Below are positions 35,516 to 43,874 of a stretch of DNA of 64,000 nucleotides, in pieces. The notes beneath the pieces were generated by a model that worked only from the letters and a program-made list of their open reading frames with translations, did no database searches and had not been told where the DNA came from. The stretch covers positions 1-64,000 of the forward strand of contig CAYRYD010000018.1 of assembly GCA_964428345.1 (NCBI GenBank), given 5' to 3'. This DNA comes from JABDMH01 sp964428345 (lineage in GTDB: Bacteria > Bacteroidota > Bacteroidia > Chitinophagales > Saprospiraceae). How positions within the stretch are numbered: the first letter of the stretch is position 1; each line of letters starts with the position of its first letter. Position numbers and translations under genes: made by a program.

Positions 35516-36139
35516 ATGCAATTGAGCATCCTAAACGACATCGCCCAGAATCTTGAAATCAAACATCAGGGAAAGCGGGCCGATGCCATTGTAAAAGGTA
35601 TGCTGCTGCATAGCCGGACCAGCACAGGCCAAAAAGAACCGACGGATCTCAATGCATTATGTGATGAATATTTGCGGTTGGCGTATCATGGTTACCGCGA
35701 AAGGGATAAATCCTTCAATGCCAAATTTGAAACGAAATTCGATACCTCGCTTTCTCCAATTAAAATGGTACCGCAGGATATGGGCAGGGTAGTTCTGAAT
35801 CTAATCAACAATATGTTTTATGCAGTGCATGAAAGGCTTAGGCAAACTCAGCCTGACAGCCCCTACGAGGCAATGGCCACAAAGCGATTATCCCCCACTG
35901 ATGGAGATAAGGGGGAGGAAAAAATCCAGATCTCCGTGAAAGACAATGGCAAAGGCATACCCGATTCCATCAAAGAAAAAATCTTTCAGCCTTTCTTTAC
36001 CACGAAGCCGACGGGGCAAGGAACAGGGTTGGGGCTTTCATTGGCGTATGATATTATTACAAAAGGACATGGCGGGCAACTTTTTGTTTCGTCTGAAGAT
36101 GGAAAAGGAAGCACATTTATTATTGAATTACCTGCATGA
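35516..36139 (+). pseudogene. Histidine kinase fragment without the phospho-acceptor His
   Basis: 207 codons beginning inside the dimerisation helix (KHQGKRADAIVKGMLLHSRTS), after the point where GELTAGIAHEIQNPLN occurs in its neighbours, so the H-box His is absent. The ATPase domain is complete: N-box GRVVLNLINNMFYAV, G1 KDNGKGIP, F-box IFQPFFTTKP, G2 GTGLGLSLAYDI. The stop overlaps the start of the next kinase by four bases (ATGA), so it may still be translated and coupled. It could be a decaying gene or an ATP-binding subunit; decay is more likely. It carries REP-like repeats at 35835-35861 and 35887-35920. Confidence 0.75.
35835..35861 (+). repeat. REP-like sequence in the kinase fragment (orientation 2)
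   Basis: GGCTTAGGCAAACTCAGCCT followed by GACAGCC, encoding RLRQTQPDS. A second hairpin repeat follows at 35887-35920 (TTATCCCCC...GATAAGGGGG). Confidence 0.7.
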
Positions 36140-38124
36140 ACTTCGCTTTCCAAATGAAAAAGAACTTGCTGATTATTATCGGAATTATCATGTGGCTCCC
36201 TGCATACCAACAGAATATGGATGAGCTTCAACTCGATAATCTCAATCAAGCACTGGCAAATGCAAAGGCGGACAGCACAAGAGCGCTGGTACTAACCCAG
36301 CTATCGGAACTTTACCGATTCAGTAACCCTGACTCTAGCTATCGATACGGGCAAGAAGCCCTTTCACTTTCCCGCAGCATCAATTATCCTTCCGGGGAAG
36401 CCAAGGCACTGTCAGCACTCAGTCATTATTACTTTAGTCATGGTGAACTACCCAATGGTCTCGAGCTCGGCCTTCAAGCACTTCGAATAGCTAAAAAGCA
36501 TGGACTGAAGTATGATCAGGCTTCTTCATTGATTAGAATCGCCAATGTCTATGCCAATCTCAGAGATTATGAAAAAGCCCTGGTGTATTATCACCAGGCT
36601 ATTGCCTTAACCAAAGATTCCAATGATCCCTTTTTCCATGCGGCCGCACATTGGCGTGCCGGAGATGCTTATGCAAGGCTAAACGAAATTGATTCTGCGA
36701 TTTTTTATTGCAAAAAGGCAGAAGATATGGCAAAAAAAATGGGGAATCAATTCATACAACATGGTGTAATTCCAACGCTTGGATATGCTTATGCAAAAAA
36801 AGGCGATGACTCCCTTGCGCTCCGGTATCTTAACTCTGGCAGGGGCTATTCCACGTTGCTGATGCGCGCCTTATTCTTCAGGGACCGGGAGCAATATGAT
36901 TCTTCTCTGTACTATGCAAACATCGTATTTGAGCGAAGTCTTCAAAATAAAGATAAAGACACTGAAGTATTTGCCGCTACCCTGTTGTCTGAATTAAATG
37001 AGTCCAAAGATCCATCGAATTCACTCAAGTATTTGAAGATTGCCGTGGCAGCAAAAGAGAGCATGTACGGAGCTGCAAGAGTCTTGTCCGCCAAGTCTAT
37101 TGAGTTTGAAGAACAGGAACTTGAAAACGAGAGACGCTTGGAGGAAATGGCCATAAGGAACAAAGTCAGAATCTCCGTAATACTTGGCGGGCTACTGTTC
37201 GCACTGCTGATCGCAACAATTCTGTTTAGGAATTACAGAAGGGTGCAGAGAGTAAACGTACAGCTCAAGCAACAAAAGAGCGAATTAAATCAAGCCCTTG
37301 CCGATCTCAAGCAGACTCAGTCTCAACTCATCCAGTCAGAAAAAATGGCATCATTGGGAGAGCTTACTGCCGGCATTGCTCATGAAATTCAGAATCCGTT
37401 GAACTTTGTCAATAACTTCAGTGAAGTCAGTGATGAACTAATTGATGAAATGAAGACCGAACTGGCTGCCGGCAACCTGCAACTGGCCGTCGAAATAGCG
37501 GATGATCTGAAAAAGAACCTCGAAAAAATATTGCATCATGGCAGGCGGGCTGATGCCATTGTAAAAAGTATGCTGCAGCATAGTCGCACCAGTACGGGGC
37601 GGAAAGAACTCACGGATCTCAATGCCTTATGCGATGAATATTTACGGCTGGCCTATCATGGATACAGGGCTAAAGACAAATCCTTCAGTGCCAGGTTTGA
37701 GACCAATTTTGATGATTCTCTTCCCCATGTGAAGGTCGTACAGCAGGATATGGGAAGGGTAATCCTTAATCTGATCAACAACGCCTTTTATGCGGTTAAT
37801 GAAAGGTTTCGACAAGCTCAGCCTGACAGCCGCTATGAGCCAATGGTTACCGTTTCCACGAAGCGATTATCCCCTGCTGGCGGAGATAGGGGGGAGGAAA
37901 AAATCCAAATCTCCATCAAAGACAACGGCTTTGGTATCCCCGAAGACGTCAGGGAGCGGATTTTTCAGCCTTTCTATACGACCAAGCCCACAGGCCAGGG
38001 AACGGGATTGGGATTAAGTCTGAGTTATGATATTGTCACGAAAGGACACAATGGGCATCTGGAACTGGCTACCGGCGATGATGGTTCTGGTGCTGAATTT
38101 ATTATTATATTACCCATAAACTGA
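36136..38124 (+). CDS. TPR-containing membrane sensor histidine kinase
   Basis: 662 residues. A signal sequence (MKKNLLIIIGIIMWLPAY; ATG at 36154 also possible) precedes periplasmic tetratricopeptide repeats (about 30-330, for example EKALVYYHQAIALTKDSND). A membrane helix follows (about 350-370, VRISVILGGLLFALLIATILF), then a coiled coil and the kinase core. His is about 416 in GELTAGIAHEIQNPLNFVNN. G boxes KDNGFGIP and GTGLGLSLSYDI are present. The start overlaps the upstream fragment by four bases. Eight bases after its stop a response regulator begins, making this the only kinase here with an adjacent receiver partner. Repeats at 37805-37831 and 37866-37902 lie in frame. Confidence 0.93.
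   Translation: MNFAFQMKKNLLIIIGIIMWLPAYQQNMDELQLDNLNQALANAKADSTRALVLTQLSELYRFSNPDSSYRYGQEALSLSRSINYPSGEAKALSALSHYYFSHGELPNGLELGLQALRIAKKHGLKYDQASSLIRIANVYANLRDYEKALVYYHQAIALTKDSNDPFFHAAAHWRAGDAYARLNEIDSAIFYCKKAEDMAKKMGNQFIQHGVIPTLGYAYAKKGDDSLALRYLNSGRGYSTLLMRALFFRDREQYDSSLYYANIVFERSLQNKDKDTEVFAATLLSELNESKDPSNSLKYLKIAVAAKESMYGAARVLSAKSIEFEEQELENERRLEEMAIRNKVRISVILGGLLFALLIATILFRNYRRVQRVNVQLKQQKSELNQALADLKQTQSQLIQSEKMASLGELTAGIAHEIQNPLNFVNNFSEVSDELIDEMKTELAAGNLQLAVEIADDLKKNLEKILHHGRRADAIVKSMLQHSRTSTGRKELTDLNALCDEYLRLAYHGYRAKDKSFSARFETNFDDSLPHVKVVQQDMGRVILNLINNAFYAVNERFRQAQPDSRYEPMVTVSTKRLSPAGGDRGEEKIQISIKDNGFGIPEDVRERIFQPFYTTKPTGQGTGLGLSLSYDIVTKGHNGHLELATGDDGSGAEFIIILPIN
37805..37831 (+). repeat. 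REP-like sequence inside the fourth kinase gene (orientation 2)
   Basis: TTTCGACAAGCTCAGCCTGA and flanking bases, encoding RFRQAQPDS. It is the least altered of the five copies relative to the widespread TTCGACAAGCTCAG repeat. The second hairpin repeat follows at 37866-37902, encoding RLSPAGGDRGEE. Confidence 0.75.
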
Positions 38125-38132
38125 TTATTGAA

Positions 38133-38507
38133 ATGAATATTCTGGTCGTTGATGATGAAAGAGATATTCAACCGCTTTTTGAGCAGCGGTTTCGACGGGA
38201 AATCCGCAACGGTGAATTCAAGTTTGCTTTTGCCTATTCCGGTGAAGAGGCGCTCAACTGTCTGCAAAATTATCTGCATGAGGCGGTGCTCATTTTGTCG
38301 GATATCAATATGCCGGGAATGAGTGGTCTGGAGTTGTTGAAAAGAATTAAACAGGAACATCATGTACCACCGCCCACGGTAATGATGATAACGGCCTATG
38401 GTGATCAGGAAAATTTTAACAAGGCTATGGAACTTGGTGCAGATGACTTTCTGACGAAACCTGTTGATTTTAATTCATTGAAGGAAAAAATTAAAACAAT
38501 CATTTAA
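38133..38507 (+). CDS. Single-domain response regulator (receiver only)
   Basis: 124 residues forming one receiver domain. The acidic pocket is DDE (residues 7-9), the phospho-acceptor Asp57 lies in LILSDINMPG, the Thr in MMITAYGD and the Lys in FLTKPVDF. It has no output domain, so it works by protein contact or phosphate relay. It follows the kinase by 8 bases and overlaps the next gene by one base (TAATG), so the three are one operon. Confidence 0.95.
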   Translation: MNILVVDDERDIQPLFEQRFRREIRNGEFKFAFAYSGEEALNCLQNYLHEAVLILSDINMPGMSGLELLKRIKQEHHVPPPTVMMITAYGDQENFNKAMELGADDFLTKPVDFNSLKEKIKTII

Positions 38508-39547
38508 TGGCTAAGATCCTGGTAGTTGATGACGAAGCCGATCTTGAAGTTCTGATCAAGCAGAAATTCCGGCAAAAGATCAGGGAAGGGGAATATGAAT
38601 TTGTCTTTGCCATGAATGGATATAAGGCTTTGGAGCAACTGGTCGCGCACAAGGATGTCGATCTGGTACTCAGTGATATCAACATGCCGGAAATGGACGG
38701 CCTCACACTGTTGTCCAGATTAAATGAAAGTCATGCCTTGTTAAAATCGATCGTTGTATCTGCTTATGGTGATATGGACAATATTCGTACAGCCATGAAT
38801 CTGGGTGCTTTTGATTTTATCACCAAACCGGTCAATTTTAAGGATCTCGAGCTTACCATCGATAAAACACTTCGCCACGTCAATCAGATCAAGGATACAT
38901 TAAAGGCTATTAAGGAAAATAATATTCTGAAAATGTATGTCGATGAAACGGTTCTGAATTTTATGGGAGGAAGGGAATTTGAAGCCGCTTTGATGGTCAA
39001 CGAGACCATTGAGGGCAGTGTGGTATTTATTGATATCTGCAGCTTTACCAGCATCAGCGAAAATGAGGCGCCGGATAAAGTGGTCGCCCTGTTGAACTAT
39101 TATTTTGATGTTATGGTGAAGGAGATTATCGCACAGGGTGGGTACATCGATAAATTTATCGGAGATGCGATTATGGCCGTTTTCCGGGGCGACTATCATC
39201 TTGACCGGGCCATTGATGCCAGCCTTGCTGTCAGAAGCGCCATCGCCAAAATTCCCGGATCCGACTGGCAGGTCGATTTTGCTCCCCAGGTATCGATTGG
39301 CATAAACAGCGGAGAAATGATTTCGGGAAACATCGGATCAGCCAATTTACGCAGATTGGATTACACGGTCATCGGGGACACCGTAAATTTGGCTCAACGC
39401 CTGCAGTCGGTTGCCGGGCCTGGTCAGATTGTGATCAATGAAACCTCTTATGAAAAGATCAGGGATTCCTTTCAGTGCCGGAATGTGGGAGAAGTGAGTC
39501 TGAAGAATAAAAGTAAGACTTCGGTTATCTATGAGGTTTTGGAATAA
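38507..39547 (+). CDS. Response regulator with class III adenylate/guanylate cyclase output
   Basis: 346 residues. A receiver domain (1-120; DDE pocket, Asp57 in LVLSDINMPE, Lys in ITKPVNF) is joined to a class III nucleotide cyclase domain (about 165-346). Cyclase features are the metal-binding VVFIDICSFTSISE, YIDKFIGDAIMAVFRGD, and VSIGINSGEMISGNIGS followed by DTVNLAQRLQS. Phosphorylation by a kinase of the cluster would then control cAMP or cGMP synthesis, which is an inference. It is the last gene of the kinase operon. Confidence 0.93.
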   Translation: MAKILVVDDEADLEVLIKQKFRQKIREGEYEFVFAMNGYKALEQLVAHKDVDLVLSDINMPEMDGLTLLSRLNESHALLKSIVVSAYGDMDNIRTAMNLGAFDFITKPVNFKDLELTIDKTLRHVNQIKDTLKAIKENNILKMYVDETVLNFMGGREFEAALMVNETIEGSVVFIDICSFTSISENEAPDKVVALLNYYFDVMVKEIIAQGGYIDKFIGDAIMAVFRGDYHLDRAIDASLAVRSAIAKIPGSDWQVDFAPQVSIGINSGEMISGNIGSANLRRLDYTVIGDTVNLAQRLQSVAGPGQIVINETSYEKIRDSFQCRNVGEVSLKNKSKTSVIYEVLE

Positions 39548-39652
39548 CGGATGGGGACTCATCAACCCTAGCTGTCTCCGGTTCTCACCCAAATGAAAAT
39601 TTTTTATTAATTTGAAGGATCGTTAATAGTATTATTACTGAGTATCAGCATC

Positions 39653-40528
39653 ATGAAGAAGATAAAAAAACAAGATGTCAGTCAGGAAGTATTTGACCTG
39701 TATGACCAGTATGCACACAATCAGCTGAATCGCAGGGAGTTTGTTGACAGACTTTCGACCTATGCGGTAGGAGGAGTGACCCTCACCTCTCTGCTGGAGT
39801 ATATCATGCCGGACTATGAAACGAAACAGCAGGTGCGCCGTGACGACCCTCGTCTTCTTACGGAAGATATTGTCTATGATTCACCAAAAGGTGCGGGAAA
39901 GATGGGCGGACAGCTTTCCAGACCGGCCGATCATCAGGGGAAACTCCCGGGTATCGTGGTCGTTCATGAAAACCGGGGTCTCAATCCCCATATTGCCGAC
40001 GTAGGTCGGAGAGCGGCGGTTGCCGGATTCATTTCACTGTCTCCGGATGCCCTTTATCCATTGGGAGGTTATCCGGGTACCGATGATGAAGGCAGGACCA
40101 TGCAGCAGAAGCGCAACCGGGATGAAATGCTGGAAGATTTCATTGCTGCTTTCGAATATCTGAAGACTCATCCGGAGTGTGACGGACACATTGGTGCAGT
40201 CGGATTCTGCTTCGGTGGATGGATTGTCAACATGATGGCTGTTCGCATCCCCGATCTCAAGGCAGCCGTACCTTTTTACGGAGGCCAGCCTCCGGTTGAA
40301 GATGTAGCATCCATCAAAGCTTCGTTACTTATTCATTATGCCGGACTGGATGAGCGGGTCAATGCAGGCTGGCCGGCGTATGAAGCAGCGCTTAAAGCCA
40401 ATGGCATCGATTATCAGGCCTTCATTTATCCAGATACCAACCATGGTTTCCACAACGACACCACACCTCGTTATGATGAAACAGCGGCCAAACTGGCGTG
40501 GCAGCGCACTGTCGATTTTTTAAGGTAA
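39653..40528 (+). CDS. Dienelactone hydrolase-family protein with Tat-like N-terminus
   Basis: 291 residues. The first 60 include LNRREFVDRLSTYAVGGVTL, which resembles a twin-arginine leader placed after about 25 residues, as in YghX-like proteins. The hydrolase domain has the nucleophile Cys in GAVGFCFGGW, the Asp in YAGLDERVNAGW and the His in YPDTNHGFHNDT, the Cys-Asp-His triad of dienelactone hydrolases. Substrate unknown. It is convergent with the porin gene at 40603. Confidence 0.88.
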   Translation: MKKIKKQDVSQEVFDLYDQYAHNQLNRREFVDRLSTYAVGGVTLTSLLEYIMPDYETKQQVRRDDPRLLTEDIVYDSPKGAGKMGGQLSRPADHQGKLPGIVVVHENRGLNPHIADVGRRAAVAGFISLSPDALYPLGGYPGTDDEGRTMQQKRNRDEMLEDFIAAFEYLKTHPECDGHIGAVGFCFGGWIVNMMAVRIPDLKAAVPFYGGQPPVEDVASIKASLLIHYAGLDERVNAGWPAYEAALKANGIDYQAFIYPDTNHGFHNDTTPRYDETAAKLAWQRTVDFLR

Positions 40529-40602
40529 AGCTGAAATAGTCGAGTGGGCATGCGAAAGGGAGACTTTTTATTGATTTTCCTTGTCCTTCGTATGCATCGT
40601 TA

Positions 40603-41826
40603 TTAAAAGTATGAAGAAACCCCAAAGCTGAATCCGCCGGTTTTCTCCGGGATATTGTTAAGAATGTCTCGTTGTTTTTGTATTCTGTAATTCAACCGGA
40701 AAACGGTCTGTGGTGTTGGTCTGAAACTAACGGCAGGCATTATGCTCCAAAGTTCTTCTCCTATATCTCCTCCCGTTTCTTTAAAAGATCCTACATTCCA
40801 ATCGACATATTCCAACCGGCAGGCCAGGTTTAAGGTTGCATTTTCCCATCCAAACATTTTATGTTTCAAAACAGGTTGAACAATATCCAGAAATCCACCA
40901 TGTTGTTTATTCCCATATTGTTGTGTGTAGGTTTCGGGAACCTGAACATTTATCCAGGCCCATTCTCCCGTAATATAAGTTTTGATGTTGGGAAGGGTAG
41001 TGTTGTAATCTACAGCGATAACGTCCACCCTTCGTTTTTTGTCAAGCACAATGCCATCCTTTCGGTGCGTATTATAAATGCCACCCATATAAGAAAGTCC
41101 TATCTCACCAAAGTGATTATTTCTAATTGCAATTTTAGCAGTAGTTAAAGGTGTTCCGCCCGGTAATTCTTCAAAGCGTTCAGGATTTTCTTTGGAGGCA
41201 GGCAAGAATGTTTTACTCTCTTCATTATCAATGATGGCATCGTCAAAACTACCTGAAAGGTAAAGTTCATAGCCAAACATCCAATCGTTTTGGTAGGTTT
41301 TACCAAACAATCCAAAACCGGCATTACTCCAGGTGGCAGGAAGCATTTGCGTGGAAGCAATCGGACGGTCTGTAAATTCCCACTTGGGTCCATCGTGATT
41401 TTGGTTGAACGCTCCAATGGGGTTCATGATGATGCCTCCTCTGAGGTTGAGCAGGGGATGAAATTCAACATCCATCGAAGCAAATTCGATAGCTATTTCT
41501 TTACCTCCTTCTTCAAACTCGATTTCACTTAAAAACTTTATTTTTTCAGAGATAGAAGAAGCTACAAACAAGGTCATTCTTCGCATTTGGAATTGGTGCC
41601 CTTCCGAAATCCCATCCGTAGCCAGATGTTGCCAGTTTGCCTCTGCATACCCCCCAACAGAAACAGGAAGTTTCCCATAGCTTAGAAATGGACGATTATA
41701 GACTGCGTCCATATTCATTTTTTGTTGGGTCGTATCTGTTTCCTGCCTTTTAAATAAGGTAGAATCTACCTGTCCAAATGTCCATGTGGAAATCAAAAGC
41801 AATACTATTGAAAAGGGTCGTTTCAT
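40603..41826 (-). CDS. OprO/OprP-like outer-membrane porin
   Basis: 407 residues with a signal peptide (MKRPFSIVLLLISTWTFG) and alternating beta-strand pattern ending in an aromatic residue (FGVSSYF). The segments QFQMRRMTLFVASSISEKIKF, RGGIIMNPIGAFNQNHDGPKW and AVSFRPTPQTVFRLNYRIQKQ match phosphate-selective-type porins. Its start overlaps the Rieske gene stop by four bases. It is the last gene of the metal- or redox-linked operon 43456-40603. Confidence 0.85.
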   Translation of the reverse strand: MKRPFSIVLLLISTWTFGQVDSTLFKRQETDTTQQKMNMDAVYNRPFLSYGKLPVSVGGYAEANWQHLATDGISEGHQFQMRRMTLFVASSISEKIKFLSEIEFEEGGKEIAIEFASMDVEFHPLLNLRGGIIMNPIGAFNQNHDGPKWEFTDRPIASTQMLPATWSNAGFGLFGKTYQNDWMFGYELYLSGSFDDAIIDNEESKTFLPASKENPERFEELPGGTPLTTAKIAIRNNHFGEIGLSYMGGIYNTHRKDGIVLDKKRRVDVIAVDYNTTLPNIKTYITGEWAWINVQVPETYTQQYGNKQHGGFLDIVQPVLKHKMFGWENATLNLACRLEYVDWNVGSFKETGGDIGEELWSIMPAVSFRPTPQTVFRLNYRIQKQRDILNNIPEKTGGFSFGVSSYF

Positions 41827-42257
41827 ACCTTTCTTAATGAAATAAGAATATTTTGATGATCTATTTGTAGTGGGAAAGAACGTAGTGAATTGGAAGCTGG
41901 TCCATTGGTAACTTTACCCCGATTGTCAAATTCGCTACCGTGTGCCGAACAAACCAACTTGTCGCCATAGGCTGTCAATTCATTCCCCTGATGGGAGCAT
42001 TGCATGTATAAAGCGGTGTAATAGTTTTCGGAAAACCTGAAGACGTAGATGGGATATTGTAAATGCGGATTGTTTACAACGAGGTAATTCAGTATTTTCC
42101 CGTCCTTTTCAAAATTCGATGTGGGGATCAGCAGGTTTTCTCCTTCGATTGCTGCCGTTATCGTTTTGGAAGAAACACAGCCTTGCAGCAGGGGTGCAAA
42201 AACAGTCGCTCCCAAACAGGTATAACCGCAGGTTTTGATAAATTCTTTTCGATGCAT
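41823..42257 (-). CDS. Rieske [2Fe-2S] lipoprotein
   Basis: 144 residues. The N-terminus MHRKEFIKTCGYTCLGATVF ends in a lipobox-like LLQGC, so it is likely membrane-anchored. The Rieske cluster ligands are CSH (in YMQCSHQGNEL) and CSAH (in KLVCSAHGSEFD), that is CxH...CxxH. It probably passes electrons in the periplasm, most simply to or from the di-heme protein encoded 8 bases upstream. Confidence 0.9.
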   Translation of the reverse strand: MHRKEFIKTCGYTCLGATVFAPLLQGCVSSKTITAAIEGENLLIPTSNFEKDGKILNYLVVNNPHLQYPIYVFRFSENYYTALYMQCSHQGNELTAYGDKLVCSAHGSEFDNRGKVTNGPASNSLRSFPLQIDHQNILISLRKV

Positions 42258-42265
42258 CTAATTGC

Positions 42266-43456
42266 TTATAATGATTCCAGAAACCTGATCAAATCTGCTT
42301 TTTCCATATCCGAAAGATTCAAAAAGAGGTTTTTGCTGTTTTCTGCCTCGCCACCGTGCAGTAAAATAGCTTCTTCCATACTTCCTGCTCTTCCATCGTG
42401 CATCAAAAAGTATTGCCCGCCCTGGGTGGTTGGCGATAACCCTAGCCCCCAGAGCGGTGGTGTTCTCCATTCGGAAGTTAAAGCATTTCCTTCAGTATAT
42501 CCGTCATCTAAACCGCTTCCCATATCGTGTAACAGCAGGTCGGTGTAGGGATGAAACGTTTTGTAAGACAATGCTTCAATGGGAGAAAAACCCGTTGTCA
42601 GGGTTGGTATATGACAAGCTGCACAACTGATTTGGTTGAAAATGGAATTCCCATTGATCACTTGTGCGTCATTTTGATCTCTTGGAACAGGAGCTTTGAG
42701 TGTTTGCAAATAAGCTACCACATCACGAACCGTTTTGTCCAATACTTCAGGGTCAGTGGATAAACCACTGTACGTATCGATGGGGTCAAAGGTGGAAGTT
42801 ATACCCATATCCTGATTGTAGGCTCTTACTGTCTGGTCCAACAAGTCATAGGCGGCAGCCTTCTTTCCAAAGCGATGAATGTACATTCCCTTTTGAGAAA
42901 CAGCTTCTTGTGCAGGCGTAACAAATTTTTTCAATGTCATCCAGTTTGGAACGCCTGAAATACCGTCACCATCTTCATCATTCGGGTCTGCCATGGCCAA
43001 AATATCGGTATCAGTGACGAATTGCAGAAAACCAAGCCCCGTAACGGCAGGAGGGGTAAATTTCGACAAAGTAGCACCATGTGGAATGCTTTCGGGATGA
43101 AACCCCGGTAAAGCCCGGTGTTGGAGTTGCGGACCACCCATATGAAGGAACTGATTGCCGGTGCTGTCAGTTTGTCCGAAGCGGGTAAGGGTAGAGAAGG
43201 GATGTCCCTTCCCATCTCCGGAGTGACAACTCACACAACTATTGGATACGAACAACGGGCCCAGGCCTTTGGAAGAGGAGAATACTTCACTAAAGGCCTC
43301 ATCTCCTCTTAGGAATAGCGCCTGTTGAGCGGGGGTTAAACCTTCTATTAACCCATCTAACACTTCTTCGTCGGCTGCTGCAATGGGTTCAAATTTTTCA
43401 CACGAAACGGTAATAACGAGACAGCTTACCGCTAATAGAAAATTTATTGCCTTCAT
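42266..43456 (-). CDS. Di-heme cytochrome c / DUF1111 'di-heme oxidoreductase' lipoprotein
   Basis: 396 residues from an ATG that gives a lipoprotein signal (MKAINFLLAVSCLVITVSC). Upstream starts at 43474 and 43504 are possible but spoil it. Two heme c motifs are present: CVSCH (in SNSCVSCHSGDGKGHPF) and CAACH (in QISCAACHIPTL). The family includes a LxLHDMGxGL stretch, seen here as LLLHDMGSGLDDGYTEG. These proteins often lie in iron- or redox-related operons with imelysin or porins. The reaction is unknown. It is the first gene of an operon with the Rieske lipoprotein and the porin. Confidence 0.88.
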   Translation of the reverse strand: MKAINFLLAVSCLVITVSCEKFEPIAAADEEVLDGLIEGLTPAQQALFLRGDEAFSEVFSSSKGLGPLFVSNSCVSCHSGDGKGHPFSTLTRFGQTDSTGNQFLHMGGPQLQHRALPGFHPESIPHGATLSKFTPPAVTGLGFLQFVTDTDILAMADPNDEDGDGISGVPNWMTLKKFVTPAQEAVSQKGMYIHRFGKKAAAYDLLDQTVRAYNQDMGITSTFDPIDTYSGLSTDPEVLDKTVRDVVAYLQTLKAPVPRDQNDAQVINGNSIFNQISCAACHIPTLTTGFSPIEALSYKTFHPYTDLLLHDMGSGLDDGYTEGNALTSEWRTPPLWGLGLSPTTQGGQYFLMHDGRAGSMEEAILLHGGEAENSKNLFLNLSDMEKADLIRFLESL

Positions 43457-43485
43457 ATATTTGATAAGATCCATGGCAAAGATAA

Positions 43486-43515
43486 AAATATTTAGTGTAA
43501 TCAAACTAAATATTT
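43486..43515. promoter_or_regulatory. Perfect 30-bp palindromic operator-like site
   Basis: Eleven-base arms AAATATTTAGT and ACTAAATATTT with an eight-base spacer, 29 bases upstream of the di-heme cytochrome ATG. The inner TTTAGT...ACTAAA resembles operators of DtxR/MntR-type metal regulators. That identification is an inference. Confidence 0.65.
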
Positions 43516-43874
43516 AGACAAATCTAACATTTCAATAAAGACAGCTCACCACCTTTTAAGAAATCGGTGTGTTATTTACCTGGTTTCGGCCTGGCCTGGT
43601 GGTGTACTTGGAAGCACTACCGAATCCGCCTTTGAAGAGATGGGTTAAGAACCTAAAAGTTTGTATTCAGCACCTGATCCGCCATATCAAAGGGATATAC
43701 TGTTGACGAACCTCTTGTACCAAATAATCCTGGATCCGCAACTGGTGTTCTGCAACACCTGGAGCCTAGTAATATCTGATTACAGCGATGTGGTCGATTA
43801 TGCCGAATTTGGCTCCGGGATCTCCGGATTGTCCCAAATGAATTGTGAAACTGAAATAGGTACAGGCGCAGCGA
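43516..43874. other. Gene-free stretch between two minus-strand genes
   Basis: Apart from the operator-like site next to it, nothing recognisable. A plus-strand open frame (43661-43903) lies partly across the cupin gene and is not protein-like. Confidence 0.4.
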
